Assembly (NCBI GenBank): GCA_025093555.1
Contig: JAIWNF010000022.1
Location: 558,001 to 622,000 of the forward strand
DNA length: 64,000 nt
Origin: Circinella umbellata
Lineage: Eukaryota > Mucoromycota > Mucoromycetes > Mucorales > Lichtheimiaceae
Reading direction: 5' to 3'
In this document: positions 48,484 to 61,080 of the stretch, piece by piece
How the letters are laid out: each line of letters begins with the position of its first letter
Numbering within the stretch: position 1 is the first letter of the stretch
The notes under the pieces: generated by a model
What the model saw: the letters and a program-made list of their open reading frames with translations, nothing else
The model's database searches: none
What the model was told of the DNA's origin: nothing
Made by a program: the position numbers and the translations under genes

Positions 48484-50943
48484 TTTTGTTGTTGTTATTA
48501 ATGAAATCAGAATGTGTGTGTATATATAAAGTGTAGTAGTGACTTTTCTGGTTTTCTTTCCCGTTGTTTTATCTTGCAAGGTTGAAATTAAACAATTAAA
48601 CAGATCCCGGAAAAAAAAGAGAGAGAGAGGGAAAGAGAACAGTGGTTATTCAATAGAAAGAAGGGGGAGAGTTGTTTCTTTGAGTAAATTCAGTAAAGCT
48701 GATACCGGGTTGTTTTTATCGTAAAACCAAATGAAGTTAGTATAAAATTAAAAAGAAAAATAATTGTGTCAGTGAAAGAAAAAAATAACACGCGCAAACA
48801 CGAAATGTGTAGCTTACAAGGGTGAGACGGTGTGTATGAGGAAGAAAAAGAAGTTTTTGCGAGGTTAAAGGGAAAAAAAAAGTCTTTGCTTTTTTTTTTT
48901 TTTTTGAGCTGGGTGATTTTGTTCGTTCGCCTGCAAAAACGAAAATTTTAAACACAGTGACGAATCAATTTGTTTTCAATTGGCATATATACTATACTCA
49001 CGTATACGCCATTAGAAAGGATAAGGGGAAGAATGTACTTTGTTACTGTAATTGAACCAGGTTAATTATTTATAAGTAATACATTTGCAGCGAATATGTT
49101 ATAATAGCTACAAGAAAGTGACCCGTGAGTACGTCTATCAATTGTAGATATTATTTAACAATAGTTAAATATGCGAAACAGCGTATCACTTCTTTTAGAG
49201 GAGAAAAATGAGTTATTCTGAACAACTTGCGTAACATAAATTTTTCAGTTGCCTTGAAAGTGATAGATGAAGTCAATTGTTTTTATTTATTATACAATTA
49301 ACTTAATAGAATTGCTCATTAATGAATTTTTGCATAAATGTGTCTATTTGCCACTAATATAAACACACAGAAAGTATCTTGATGTAAGCATATAAAATAT
49401 GTTTATCCTTTTAATAGGTGATGACAAGATTTTGTATTATTTATATCTATATTTCATTCTTTTCATTTAATAAGACATATGATTTTATTATTTGATGTAT
49501 CTGTTTTATTACCATGATTAAATGAGCAGGTTATTATTAGTTATACGTATATCAATTTACCCTCTATATGAACCAGGAACATATTCTTCCAACACTGAAC
49601 ATCTAATCCTTTCTTTAACTTTATAAAACGCCAGTTCAGAAGACTATCTTGATCAACCGACTCGGTAATATATTTTCCCACTTATTTCATGCTAACTTAG
49701 GTTCGTGTCTGTATTGACAATAAAAAATGCTTTAAAACATTGCTACGTAAAAACCAATTTTAATCTTGTTTCCCCAAGGCTCAGAACAATAATCGCTATA
49801 TCCTAATAAAAGTGGTCAGCGACTTAGATTGTCAAGACAATATCTCTAAAAAGTGTACCAATATTCGCCTTTGATAACTCTCTCAAAAGAAATAACACAT
49901 CTACTTCATGCGATATGATTTTATAATATACTTTATACGTATGTAATAGAGAAGAATCAACTAATTATCATTACCCCATTCTTTACCCACTTTATCCCCA
50001 TGCATTTTTCACCAACTGTTCTGCAAGAATACGGTAAATCGGTTAATTAAACATCTCATTTTTTTGCCAATACACATACTAGTACGTAGGGTATCAAAGA
50101 TAGAAAATAATACTGCTGAAGAGGTGATCTAGATATAAGAATATAAGGATACATATTTAGTGGAAGAATTGATCACCAAGATGTACACTAACAAAATGTT
50201 AGTTTATTCATAATATTTTGACGTATATAATAAAGATCCTTCCGACATGCAAAAGACATAATTTATTAATCATGTATTTTTTTGGTGTGTTTTTACTACT
50301 GTGATTATTATTTTCAACGATTGATAATGTGCTATGCTCTATAGATAAAGATTCAAGAGTATTAGCATCAGTATAATAATATTTCAGTAAAACCAAGATC
50401 CTGATTTTGAAATGTCGTAAACATTTCTCATTGCTTTCTACACGTCAGAAGTATTAAAGAAAGTAAACATTTTAGATTAGATGTTGGTATTATTTCTAGA
50501 TCTGTAGTGTTATAAGTGTTGTAGATAGTATCATTGCCAGATATAGATATATACCATTTACAAGATAGAAAAGTCTCTCAGCAAGTAGTGTATATCTATT
50601 ACGATCATCCAGAACAACTAGTTTCATAAAGCTTTCATATGTGTAATCTGATTTCATTGATAACGATTGTTGTTCTGATTGGGATTACCACAGCTACTGA
50701 GTACAGAATGATAAAGTACAATCATTAAAAACATTAAGTAAAATTATGCATATGATACAGGGATGGGATGAGCTACAATAAACACCGTGAAAAATGCGAA
50801 TTCATGCAACATTTACGAACGGAAAACGTATACACTTTTGGATGATATAGTAATATGTTATTATTATTTTTTTGGTTTGACTTTATACACAACTTTGTTC
50901 CATTCTTTTATACAATATTTATATATAAATTATAATACTAGAT
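48484..50943. other. Intergenic region between Sds3 and TyrRS genes
   Basis: About 2.5 kb. The part next to the Sds3 start is purine/pyrimidine low-complexity; the rest is AT-rich. Frames at 50208-50396 and elsewhere show no family. No RNA gene recognised. Confidence 0.45.
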
Positions 50944-52263
50944 CTATTCCTTGTTCTCCTTCTTTTCTTCAGCTGCTGGTACTTCCTTCTTTTCTTCAGC
51001 TGCTGGTGCTTCCTTCTTTTCACCAGCTTCAGCAGGCTTACCATGCTTCTTCTTTTCCTTCTTCTTCTTTTCCTTGGGAGCTGGGGGAGGATAAGCCAAA
51101 GTATTAAGCTTCATGATTTCAGGATCTTCAAACACTTTACGGATGGGATCCAACAATTCATTCAATGCTTGAATGACACCACCCTTAAAATCTCCAGGAT
51201 GCAATTTCTTTTCAGCAAAATCACTTTCCAAAGTAGCATAATCCTTATAAATAATATCACCACCCCACTTTTCAGGACGTGGGCACACAAACTTGGTTTC
51301 CTCTTGGGTATTCAATGACTTGATAGGGAAATAGACAGATTTGATGAATGACAACAATCCATTTTCGGTAATGTTACCTTCTTCACAGAAGGCCTTTTTA
51401 ATCTTCTTTTGAACTGCCTTTGCATCATCCAAAAAGTCAATCTTGGAATCAGGATCAGAAGCAGACATCTTGGATCCGGCAAGACCAGGAACCATTGGGT
51501 TCATCAAATGAGAACGCTTCTTATAACCAATTTGTGGTAAATATTTTTCGGCAAGAACGAAAATCTTACGTTGATCAACACCACCAAATTGACAATCAAC
51601 ACCCAAATATTCTTCATCCAATGCTTGCATACCAGGGTACAATAAACCAGACAAAAGGGGTGAAGCTACTTGTTTGACAACTTCAGCACCAGCCTTTTTG
51701 GCGTCGTGTTCAGTGATACATGCTGCTAATTTAAAACTGTCCATGGTATATTCTTTTGAGAGTTCGAAATCGGAACCGATAACAAACTTGAGTTTGTCAA
51801 TAGGTACACCAATAGAAGTCAATACAGCCTTAATAATGGCCTCGTAGTATTTCACGCGATGATGAACAAGTTCCAAAGGTGCTTTCATGTTGTCAAGAAA
51901 AGCATGCAAATCGGCAAGAAGAACTTTAACCTAAAATGAATGACATTGATGTAAGTTTCTTTCTTTCTTTTTTTATTGCTAATGCTCCTCCTCTCTTTCT
52001 CTGGCACTTTCCGCGTCTTTTTCCATTTCTCCTTCTTTCAATATAACCAAGTATTAACTTACTTCGACACCAGCTGCCAAAAAGTCTGCAATTTTAGTCA
52101 TTGGGACAAAGTAACCAATGTGAGGACGACCAGTAGGAGCAGTACCCCAGTACAATTTCAAATCACGTTCGGCAAGAATCTTTTTGATTTCATCTCCACC
52201 AATGACTTCCTGTAAATTACGGGTAATAAGGTCGTATTTTTGGTCGGGTGTCAAGCTGGACAT
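50944..52263 (-). CDS. TYS1: Tyrosyl-tRNA synthetase, cytoplasmic
   Basis: Charges tRNA-Tyr with tyrosine in the cytosol. Exons 52063-52263 and 50944-51930 give 395 residues, matching yeast Tys1 (394). Class I catalytic motifs: PHIGY at about 48-52 (HIGH-type) and KMSAS at about 221 (KMSKS-type). The eukaryotic/archaeal TyrRS signature is visible in [40 protein letters not shown] and [15 protein letters not shown]. The tail (about residues 350-395) is a basic Lys/Glu/Ala/Pro extension with two near-identical copies of APAAEEKKE / VPAAEEKKE after [13 protein letters not shown], probably a non-specific tRNA-binding tail. The single intron falls just after FLAAGVE. Housekeeping gene; the call is secure. 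Confidence 0.97.
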
Positions 52264-53250
52264 TGTTATAAAGTGCTATATATGTTAATAGAAGAAAAAG
52301 AGGAAAAGGAACCTGAAGGGGTCGCTCATTTAATATGATCAATAGAATATATTGGTCCAAATCTGAGTCAGAGTTTCCATTGATTTTGATAAGCCACCAT
52401 TCAGTTTAAGAATTCAGGCACACTCTGTGAAATCTCGCATGAACTTAACCGGAAAAATGCGCCGAAAAGAACAAGAGATATTTGTAACATCCTTTATCGT
52501 GGAGAGATAATGATTAATTAAAGTTTTTTTTTCCTTTCTTCTTTTTTATTTTCTTTACAACCAATAAATATACCTTGTAATACAAAAAGTGCTATTAACT
52601 TGTTACTGTCTTATAACAATGTTGTTTTTTCGAGGTTATCTTTTGATAACATATATATTATAATTGTATCAGTTGATCAACTTGATTTTTTATTGTTATG
52701 CAACATGCTGTTTCCATGTTATAAGCCATGTACATAGCAACAAAAGCGGCTGCTCACAGGCTAAATATTAGATATCCTACTCGGATACGTAGTGTACTTT
52801 GACACCAGTAACATGATCCGAACCGTTTTTTCAATACAGTACTAGAGGATAGGTATGGTATGATGCTTTTGAGCCGCTTGTTTTCTCTTTGATAAAATAA
52901 GATAATTTATCTCGTTTATACATCGTGGAGGTATGAAAAAAATAAAAAAAATAGCGATACTAAAAGTAACTACTACAAAGATATAAGAAAAAAAGACAAG
53001 AGCATTTATTTATTTTTCGACTTATTTGCGTCAAGCAGAAATTATCTGAAAGTCTTTCCTATTTATTAATTCATATTATTTGACATTCTACAAATCATAA
53101 TTATAATTATTATCTTGAAAAAATAATTGTTATAATGCATGTGAGATCAATCTTAGTGGATCAATGTAATAATGTAAGTATTGCGTCTTTAGAATACGTA
53201 TGACACAAATTACTAGTGGAAATCTTGTATATGTGAACCTATATATACAT
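52264..53250. other. Intergenic region between TyrRS and LRRC40 genes
   Basis: About 990 bp holding the TyrRS promoter and the 3' end of the LRR gene. AT-rich with no gene recognised. Confidence 0.45.
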
Positions 53251-55979
53251 TTAGTCTCCAAGACGCCTACGTAAGAATTCTAAAACTGCACCTGTTCCTT
53301 GATCTAACACCGCTGGTCTTGGTATACGGAATCTAATTAAAAATTATTGTCTCTATTATTAGCTTCCATCCTTTTTTCTTTTTGCTTAATTGGAACATAT
53401 ACACATAAGATGAAATAAGTCAAAAACACATGATAATTTTGTATATAATTTACCTGTTACCATATAATATTAACTCTCGAATGCTTCCGATCCGTCCAAT
53501 CTCCGGTGGTAACTGACCAATATCATTATTTCCCAAATCAATCATTTCCAATCCTTCCAGAGTTTGTGGTATAATCTTATCAATTCGATTTGTATTGGCT
53601 TTCAATGTACGTAAACGTGGTAAATAATCACGTAAGTTTTCAGGTAAACTTGTTAATGCATTCATACTGACGTTTAATTCTGTTAATTGGGGGAATGCTA
53701 CTAATGCATCTTCTTCAAAGGAAGTAACGAGTGCAGTAATACGATTATTGGAAAGCGATAATCTTGAAAGCGATTTAAATACCATCGTGGCATCCTTGGT
53801 TGTTAATGACAATGCCTTGATACGATTATGATCGAGATTAAGTGTCACGAGGGTAGATGCAAGTGGATGATCATTGATTGCTTTGGGTATGGTTTCAAAT
53901 ACGTTCTGATATAGCTGCAATGTTGCTGGAGTGCCCGTTAACATGTCATTATCAATATCAGAAAGTTGTTTTCGTGACAAATCTAATGTACCACTAGCTC
54001 GAACAAGTGTTGTTGTTTGCTGTTGTTCTTGTTGTCGCTGTTCCTGCTGCGTCGTATCCTTTGTTACTCCTGTCGTTGTTAGGTCAGCCGAATTTTCTTG
54101 ATGATCTGGATCATCTTCTGCATGAGCTTCTTTTTCTTCTTGATCCGATACCATTTTAACACGTAATGATTCAATTAATTCTGGCATACTAATATTTCTT
54201 GGTGCAGAACGTAATGGATTGCCTTCCCACGTAAGTACCATCAAATGTTCCAATTTACCCAAATCATTACGTAAATAACGTAAATGATTAGCACTCACAT
54301 CCAACCGTTTAAGATATTCCAAAGTAAGAACTGCATCAGGGATTTCAGAAAACAAGTTAGATGACAAATCCAATGTTTGCACACTGGGTGTTTCCAAGAG
54401 CAATCGTGATAACCCAATAGACTCTTGAGATAATTGATTCATGGAGATCAAGAGTTCTTTAAGTTTAGGCAGTGATACTATTGTTTGCTGTTCTCTTTCG
54501 GTGATTTGAGATAAATTATTTTGTCGTATATCTAATCGAGATAATGATGGTAATTCGATTGTTCTTCCAGAATCATCTAAGAAAAAAGGTGAAGACCCAT
54601 AATGCAGATATTTAGATTTTTTTTTTGAAAGTGCTTATGCAGATGACTCTTTTTTTTCTTTCTTTTTGCCGCCCAGCTAAAAAAAAAATTGACAGATGTT
54701 CGTCTTACCTTGAACAAAAAGAACCCGTAATTGATTTTTTACCAAATGCAATTCCTCCAATTTTTTCCAATTTTGTAAATGATATGCTTGTGGTAACTGA
54801 ACCAATTGATTATGGTTCAAATACAACTTACGTAACTTGATCAATTGTCCAATACTATCAGCAACCTTTTTGATCTGATTATCATTTAAATTCAATATTT
54901 CCAGATGAGATAATCGTTCAATAGCTTCAGGTAGTACGTTTAATTGATTATGAGATAAATCCAAATCACGAAGACGATCCAGTTTAAAAATCTGTTCAGG
55001 GAATTCTTGAATTTGATTATGTGATAAATGTAATACAGTCAAGTGTTGTAATTGACTTAATGAGGTTGGAAGTTTCTCGAGTTGATTGTTGCGAAACTAG
55101 AGATATAACAATTTTAACGATAATGATAATGATATTTAAAATTTGATTAGCTTTTCGTATCCTTCTTTTCCTGTCTTTCTCTCTTCACATAATCACATAT
55201 CCTTGGCGACACTTACGTCCAACAATGTTAAAGCACCAAATTCTTGCCCAAGTCGTTCATCAATTTCGGTAATAGAATTATACGCAACAATTAATTTGTT
55301 TAATTCAGTGGAATCATACCATGCATCATCCGTTGAACTAAAATCCACTACAATTTTATTTGGGTCCACATGATACCTAAATAAAAAAAAATTGTTTGTT
55401 CGTTTATTATTGCTAAACATAATAACATTTTTCACCTGGTGCAGACGCAAATTTATATACATATATATACTTTCCCCGGAAGCACACACATACATAACGT
55501 TCATACTATACTTATGATCTAACTTACATTGACAAAACCTCTTCAGGTACGTGATCCAAGTTACGATTGGAAAGATTTAATTTACCCGAAGATTTCGCTT
55601 GACGAATAAGGGTTTCTAATTTCAGATTAGATTTATTCGCGTCCATACCAAATGGATCATTATCGTCATTGGAATAACGATTGGTGCCTGTCATGACACG
55701 AATTCTCGGGCGGCTTGCTGTTTTTTCTTGATCTTCTTTTTCAATTGTCTTTTTACGTTGTGCAGCAACAGCTCGTTGTGTAGCCATAAAAGCACGGATA
55801 CCTTCTGAAGCTTGTGCTTTACTATTTATTTTATTGGTTGTTCCTGTTGTTGCCGTTGGTCGTGGTGTTGAAGGTGCTACACTAGAAGGTCGTGAAGTTT
55901 GTTGACCTTGTTGTTGACCTTGTTGGCGTAACATGGATGCTTTTGTTGGTCGTGGCTGTATTGAAGATCTTTTTTGCAT
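53251..55979 (-). CDS. Leucine-rich-repeat protein, LRRC40 type
   Basis: Exons: 55528-55979, 55217-55376, 54709-55096, 53454-54576, 53251-53332, giving 734 residues. The N-terminal ~120 residues are disordered and basic (Gln, Thr, Pro, Ser) and end in a conserved leader (LKLETLIRQAKSSGKLNLSN) that starts the first repeat. About 18-20 repeats of the form LxxLxLxxNxI/LxxLP follow, split by a charged insert with Glu, Asp and Gln runs (about residues 430-480). The C-terminus FRIPRPAVLDQGTGAVLEFL and then RRRLGD is the conserved end of LRRC40 proteins and confirms the last 82-nt exon. Human LRRC40 is 602 residues; this one has a longer N-terminus and insert. A protein-binding scaffold; the precise role is unknown even in animals. 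Confidence 0.88.
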
Positions 55980-56760
55980 AGTTATTTTCTCTATACAGCT
56001 TTTTGCAGTTGCTATTTGATATAAAACGAAAATAAATAAAGGGTATATACGAAAGAATAAAAAAAAGGAGTATATGTATAGACTGTCTGTGAGAGAAGGG
56101 GTATTTTTAACTTTTGTGTGCGAAAGAAGGAGAAAGTCCAACCACGAATACTTTTTATGGATGTATGATGTTTTTTTTTGGAAGTTCGGAGAAGATTCCT
56201 GGTTTCAATTATGCTGTCTGTGTCACAACATTACAGCTTTCGGTATAAAGTTCATGATAGAGAAAGTTATGTGTATCAAAATTCTCTTTTCAAAGTCATT
56301 AATAATTTAATGGCTAAAAAATAGATATTATAATATGCGTGTGAGACTTTCAAATCAGAGATATAATTCAAATAAACTGGAAGGGGTCATTGATATTGAA
56401 TTTACTTAAGTATATGTAAAAGATATGTAAAACAAACATCATTAATTCGTAAACTGAGCGACAGGAGTATTTTTCATGCATTATATCAACCGATTACTTT
56501 TTGTTTATTGAAACTAAAATGTGTGTGTTAGTGCTGGGTCATAATAATAATAATAAATAAATCACAATCCATCATATATTTATATAAACCTTGATTACGT
56601 TTCTTTTTTCCTTTATTACACTTTTTTTTATTCCGTTTTATTTTATTTTTATTTTAGTTTCTTTTATTTATTTATTTCTTTTTTTCTTCATCCTTTTTTT
56701 TAGAAGAAAATTCAAATGTTTACATCATCTGTCATTTCATTAATCTCTTTTCCTTTTTGA
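55980..56760. other. Divergent intergenic region (LRRC40 / zinc-finger gene)
   Basis: About 780 bp between divergently transcribed genes, so it holds both promoters. Pyrimidine-rich, T-rich tracts at about 56600-56710 precede the zinc-finger ATG. No gene recognised. Confidence 0.45.
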
Positions 56761-58146
56761 ATGAAACAAAACCAACAAACCAAATTCGTTTCGGCAACAA
56801 CAATAACAATGAACAATACAACTAGAAAAGCTCACACAATAGTTCCAATAACAACCACTTCCCCAGCAACGACTTCCGCTATAGAAATAACACCTTCAGT
56901 AACAGCAGTAGATCACCATCCTACCCCTGACAACACTGATAACAACCATGGTGATAATGATCATCGAGGAAAAAGTAGTACAACGGCAACAACAATGGAT
57001 TATAATAATTCATTGACTATCGATAACCCATACTTAAATGTCTTATCCTTAATTGATATTACATATCCACCACTCATTTGTTCAACATGTGATAGAATTG
57101 CCACAAGCGACATTGAAAATCGATATCATCATCATATAACGCATTATAATAATCGACGACGACGCTATCCATGTTTACATGCACATTGTGAATTAAGTTT
57201 CAATTCACGTACCGCCCTGAGATTCCATCTTGGTCGATCTCATTTAGTCAAACAAGCCTCTTTAAAACACATTCGTCCAGAACCACCTTTTATGCATTAT
57301 CGATTAATGCCTCCTTTGGGTTCATTTACACCTACTGCAAAAAAACGAACTGCACTTTATCATAATAACCAATGTTATCAACATCATCATCATGCCACCA
57401 CTAAAATCACTTCTATCGCTCCTCAGGAAGAAGAAAAACAACAACAATCACAATCACAAAAAAAAACCTCATTATCATTATCATTATCATCATCATCAAC
57501 AACAACAACAACATCATCTACAAATCGATCTTCGTTATCGTTTAAAATCCACACTGCCAAAACTTTTGCTGCAACTACCCTATTCCCAGTACCACCATCA
57601 CCACCACTTCAACCACTATCATCATCATCATCACCACCACCACCACCTAATAGTACATCATCACCACCTACCAATAACACCAACACTAACATACCGCGAT
57701 TGTCCCCAACTTCTGAAGCTCTAATTAATTCTGTTTATCATCCACTTCATTGTCCTTGTTGTCATGAACATTTTCCTCGAAAAATAAATGTCATTAAACA
57801 CGTGGCAGAAATGCATCAAGATCAAGAACCTTATGCTTGTGTTTATGACAATTGTACGGAGCGTAAGTGCTATCCAACACGTGATGGACTTGTTTATCAT
57901 ACTGTGCGTGTTCATGATAGTAGCAATAATAATGAAATGGATATCGACGAAAATAATAATGAATGGATCAAATCATCACCACCATCACCACCAGAAAAAA
58001 GCCAAGAAGAACACCATCAACAGCAAGAGAATGGGTCATTAAGTGAAGAAGGAAGGGAAAAACAATTAGTGAAGACAACAAAAAGGAAGAGAAGTAAGAG
58101 TATGTCAACAAAGCGACCTGATGTTCGATGGGCAATTCATCGATAG
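56761..58146 (+). CDS. C2H2 zinc-finger protein
   Basis: Single-exon frame of 461 residues, a probable nuclear DNA-binding protein. The N-terminal ~100 residues are Thr/Asn/His-rich and disordered. Four C2H2-like fingers are visible: CSTCDRIATS.. with HHHITH (about 107-130, irregular spacing), CLHAHCELSFNSRTALRFHL (~138-163), CPCCHEHFPRKINVIKHVAE (~329-351) and CVYDNCTERKCYPTRDGLVY (~359-386). Fingers pair as 1+2 and 3+4 around a linker of Gln, Ser and Pro runs coded by CAA, TCA and CAC repeats. The C-terminus is acidic, then basic (KTTKRKRSKS), NLS-like. The irregular fingers and low-complexity linker leave the target unknown. The ATG lies at the very start of the frame after a TTTTTGA stop context. 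No intron found. Confidence 0.8.
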   Translation: MKQNQQTKFVSATTITMNNTTRKAHTIVPITTTSPATTSAIEITPSVTAVDHHPTPDNTDNNHGDNDHRGKSSTTATTMDYNNSLTIDNPYLNVLSLIDITYPPLICSTCDRIATSDIENRYHHHITHYNNRRRRYPCLHAHCELSFNSRTALRFHLGRSHLVKQASLKHIRPEPPFMHYRLMPPLGSFTPTAKKRTALYHNNQCYQHHHHATTKITSIAPQEEEKQQQSQSQKKTSLSLSLSSSSTTTTTSSTNRSSLSFKIHTAKTFAATTLFPVPPSPPLQPLSSSSSPPPPPNSTSSPPTNNTNTNIPRLSPTSEALINSVYHPLHCPCCHEHFPRKINVIKHVAEMHQDQEPYACVYDNCTERKCYPTRDGLVYHTVRVHDSSNNNEMDIDENNNEWIKSSPPSPPEKSQEEHHQQQENGSLSEEGREKQLVKTTKRKRSKSMSTKRPDVRWAIHR

Positions 58147-59379
58147 GTTTTCTGTTTGGTTTATTGTGGGGAAAATGAACTCGATGATCCGTGTAAAAAA
58201 AAAAAGGGCATAGAATAGAAGGTTCATCCAATGGAAGTCAATTTTGGATATATTTTTTAATCAACAAAAATCGTTTTTATCATCAGCATCATCATCATAT
58301 GAACTTCATTAAATTATTTATGAACTGTCTGTGTGCTTTTTACCGCACTCAATCCCTATTTATGTTCGACCCACTCTTTTGTTTGTTTGCTTATTTGTTT
58401 GTATACAACAGTTTGTATCCTCCCTTTTTTTTCTTTGTTCAAATAATAATAAAAAGAAACATAAATCAAATAAAAAAAATGATGATGGTGATGATGATGG
58501 AGATAAAGAATGATGTTATAAAATAGATCTGGTATCATCGTAGCACAAAGTTAGAAGAAGGAAAAAAAAGAAAAGCGGAGCACGTACACATTCTTAAACT
58601 TTATTATACTTCGGATTGTATATTTTCTTTTTTTGTTCGGATTGCAGCATGATGGGGTGTGAAGAAAAATACCTGGATAAAGTTATATTATGTGATCTTC
58701 TTCTTTCCCGGGTACAAATCAAGTTTAGATTCTTTTTCTTCGCTTTAATTGATTTGTTGCATACCAACCAATACATCATTGGTGGAATATATGATGGCTA
58801 ATTTTTACCTTTTTTTTTCGAATCAAGATTCCTGAAACTAGCATAGAGTCACAGAAGCGGACCATCTCAAGTTCATTTGATTGTATCAAAAGAACAATGT
58901 AACTATATCTGTGGCTGACGCAATGCAAAAAATAATGATATTAAAATCCTAAAACACTCTGTAAACATTTAAATGCGGCCAGTTATAAATATCGAGACAA
59001 AGGACTTCGGTGGAAGTCAAAATAAATGAACAGTTGAATAAAGATAGATAAAATGATTGGTTGTGCCAGGTTAGTGATGTATTGACTATTTACTTCTGAA
59101 AGTCGCATCTGTCCCAAGGAGACGATAGCGATCTAAAAAATAAAAGAAACAATAATTTATAATTGACTACTTATACACGCAGTCATCAAAAAACAAAACA
59201 AAAGTAATATACGAAAGCGGATAATTTTATTGCACTCCAATGTTGAATCAAAATAACAGATAGTGCTTTATCATCAAGTGGTTATGAATATACAAATACA
59301 CCAATTTATATACACCTCGTTCTTTATTATAACTTTTACAGTTAAGGTTGCATTTTTTTTTGTTCCGTACAAAACACTC
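58147..59379. other. Intergenic region left of tandem repeat
   Basis: About 1.2 kb of AT-rich sequence with ATG/GAT-rich low complexity (about 58478-58505). Frames at 58299-58526 and 58616-58801 are short and without resemblance. Nothing else seen. Confidence 0.45.
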
Positions 59380-59649
59380 TTCGAGTGCGGTGACTGTATA
59401 TCAGCCTTAAACACTATCCACCGTATAACAGGCTCCTGACGCCTCAACTCGACACGACTGGCTGTACCAGTTGGTTAGAAACCATCAGAGATACGCAGCT
59501 AAAGAAAGGCTGTTCTACAGAAAAAAAAATACTCGAATCAGTTAATAGGAGTTCGCGTGCAAATAGAGTAGTCATGTTAAATTACCTTTATTACTTTTTG
59601 TTTCACTCATAATTCAACATATCTGGATCAAGCTCAAGCAGGAGCATAA

Positions 59650-60000
59650 ATGCGCCAAATCAATACTTGCAAGATCCACTTGACGCCTCAACTCGTCAAG
59701 ACTGGCTGTAGCAGTTGGTTAAAAACCACCAGAGATATGCAGCTAAAGGACGGATGTTCTAAAGAAAAAACAGTATTCCAATCAATCAATAGGAGTTCGT
59801 TTGCAGATAGAGAAGCTACGTTAAATTACCTCTATTACTTTTTGGTTCATTTGTATTTCAACATAACAATCTGGATCAAGCTCAAGCAGGAGCATAAATG
59901 CGCCAAATCAATACTTGCAAGATCCACGCAGAAAGAAGCTGAGGATTCCACCAATCAGACATTGCTACGATGTCTTCAAAATTGTTATGTTGCCTTGTGA
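59650..60000 (+). CDS. Repeat-borne open frame, copy 1 (doubtful)
   Basis: A 116-residue frame inside the tandem repeat, starting MRQINTCKIHLTPQLVKTG. It contains QEHKCAKSILARS, which repeats the residues coded at its own start in another phase. The copy at 60662-61012 keeps the frame intact with only a few changes. No family recognised and no promoter seen. Persistence of the frame in two copies may only reflect recent duplication. Confidence 0.2.
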   Translation: MRQINTCKIHLTPQLVKTGCSSWLKTTRDMQLKDGCSKEKTVFQSINRSSFADREATLNYLYYFLVHLYFNITIWIKLKQEHKCAKSILARSTQKEAEDSTNQTLLRCLQNCYVAL

Positions 60001-60661
60001 TATTTTAAACCCTCCTTTAATACTGTAGCTGCATATCTGCCTTCAACACTAATCACCGTGTAACAGGCTCCCGACCCCTCAACTCGTCAAGACTGGCTGT
60101 AGCAGTTGGTTAAAAACCACCAGAGATATGCAGCTAAAGGACGGCTGTTCTAAAAAAAAAATACTCGAATCAGTCAATAGGAGTTCGTTTGCAAATAGAG
60201 AAGCCACGTTAAGTTACCTCTATTACTTTTTGATTCATTCGTAATTCAGCATAACAATCTGGATCAAGCTCAAGCAGGAGCATAAATGCGCCAAATCAAT
60301 ACTTGCAAGATCCAGGCAGAAAGAAGCTGAGGATTCCACCAATCAGACAATGCTACAATGTCTTCAAAATTGTTATGTTGCCTTGTGATATTTGAAACCC
60401 TCCTTTAATGACTGTAGCTGCATATCAGCCTTAAACACTATCCACCGTATAACATGCTCCGGCACCTCAACTCGGCACGACTGGCTGTAGAAACCATCAG
60501 AGATATGCAGCTAAAGGAAGGCAATTCTAAAAAAAAAAAAATACTTGAATCAGTCAATAGGAGCTCGCTTGCAAATATTGTATTCACGTTGAATTACCTT
60601 TATTACTTTTTGTTTCATTCATAATTCAACATATCTGGATCAAGCTCAAGCAGGAGCATAA

Positions 60662-61012
60662 ATGCGCCAAATCAATACTTGCAAGATCCACTTGACGCCT
60701 CAACTCGTCAAGACTGGCTGTAGCAGTTGGTTAAAAACCACCAGAGATATGCAGCTAAAGGACGGATGTTCTAAAGAAAAAACAGTATTCCAATCAATCA
60801 ATAGGAGTTCGTTTGCAGATAGAGAAGCCACGTTAAGTTACCTCTATTACTTTTTGGTTCATTCGTATTTCAACATAACAATCTGGATCAAGCTCAAGCA
60901 GGAGCATAAATGCGCCAAATCAATACTTGCAAGATCCAGGCAGAAAGAAGCTGAGGATACCACCAATCAGACATTGCTACGATGTCTTCAAAATTGTTAT
61001 GTTGCCATGTGA
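60662..61012 (+). CDS. Repeat-borne open frame, copy 2 (doubtful)
   Basis: Second copy of the 116-residue repeat frame, 1,012 bp downstream of the first. It differs at a handful of residues (for example EATLSYLYYF for EATLNYLYYF). The third long unit (60076-60400) does not keep the frame because of changes around its A-run. Confidence 0.2.
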   Translation: MRQINTCKIHLTPQLVKTGCSSWLKTTRDMQLKDGCSKEKTVFQSINRSSFADREATLSYLYYFLVHSYFNITIWIKLKQEHKCAKSILARSRQKEAEDTTNQTLLRCLQNCYVAM

Positions 61013-61080
61013 TACTTGAAATCCTTCTTTAATGACTGCAGCTTCATATCTGCCTTCAACACTATACAACCGTGTAATAA

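Larger units (their letters stand above)
59380..61080. repeat. Five-copy tandem repeat with 1,012-bp higher-order period
   Basis: The marker CCTCAACTCG recurs at about 59442, 59686, 60076, 60465 and 60698. The spacings are about 244, 390, 389 and 233 bp. The pattern is short, long, long, short, long. Short units end at GCAAGATCCACTTGACGCC. Long units continue through a tail (GCAGAAAGAAGCTGAGGAT..) of about 150 bp that ends near AACAGGCTCC. Copies 1+2 and 4+5 match at an exact offset of 1,012 bp, so a duplication of a larger block followed the first amplification. Copies differ by scattered substitutions and small indels, mainly in an A-run. The identity of the source sequence is unknown. Confidence 0.85.

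Noticed and set aside
47169..48529. Several plus-strand frames rich in Leu, Phe and Ser
   Set aside because: Antisense shadows of the acidic low-complexity exon of Sds3.
57392..57724. His-rich 110-codon frame
   Set aside because: Frame-shifted reading of CAT/CAC/TCA repeats in the zinc-finger gene linker.
59380..61080. CRISPR-like array
   Set aside because: Repeat units are hundreds of bases long and directly adjacent; no short repeats with unique spacers, and the DNA is eukaryotic.
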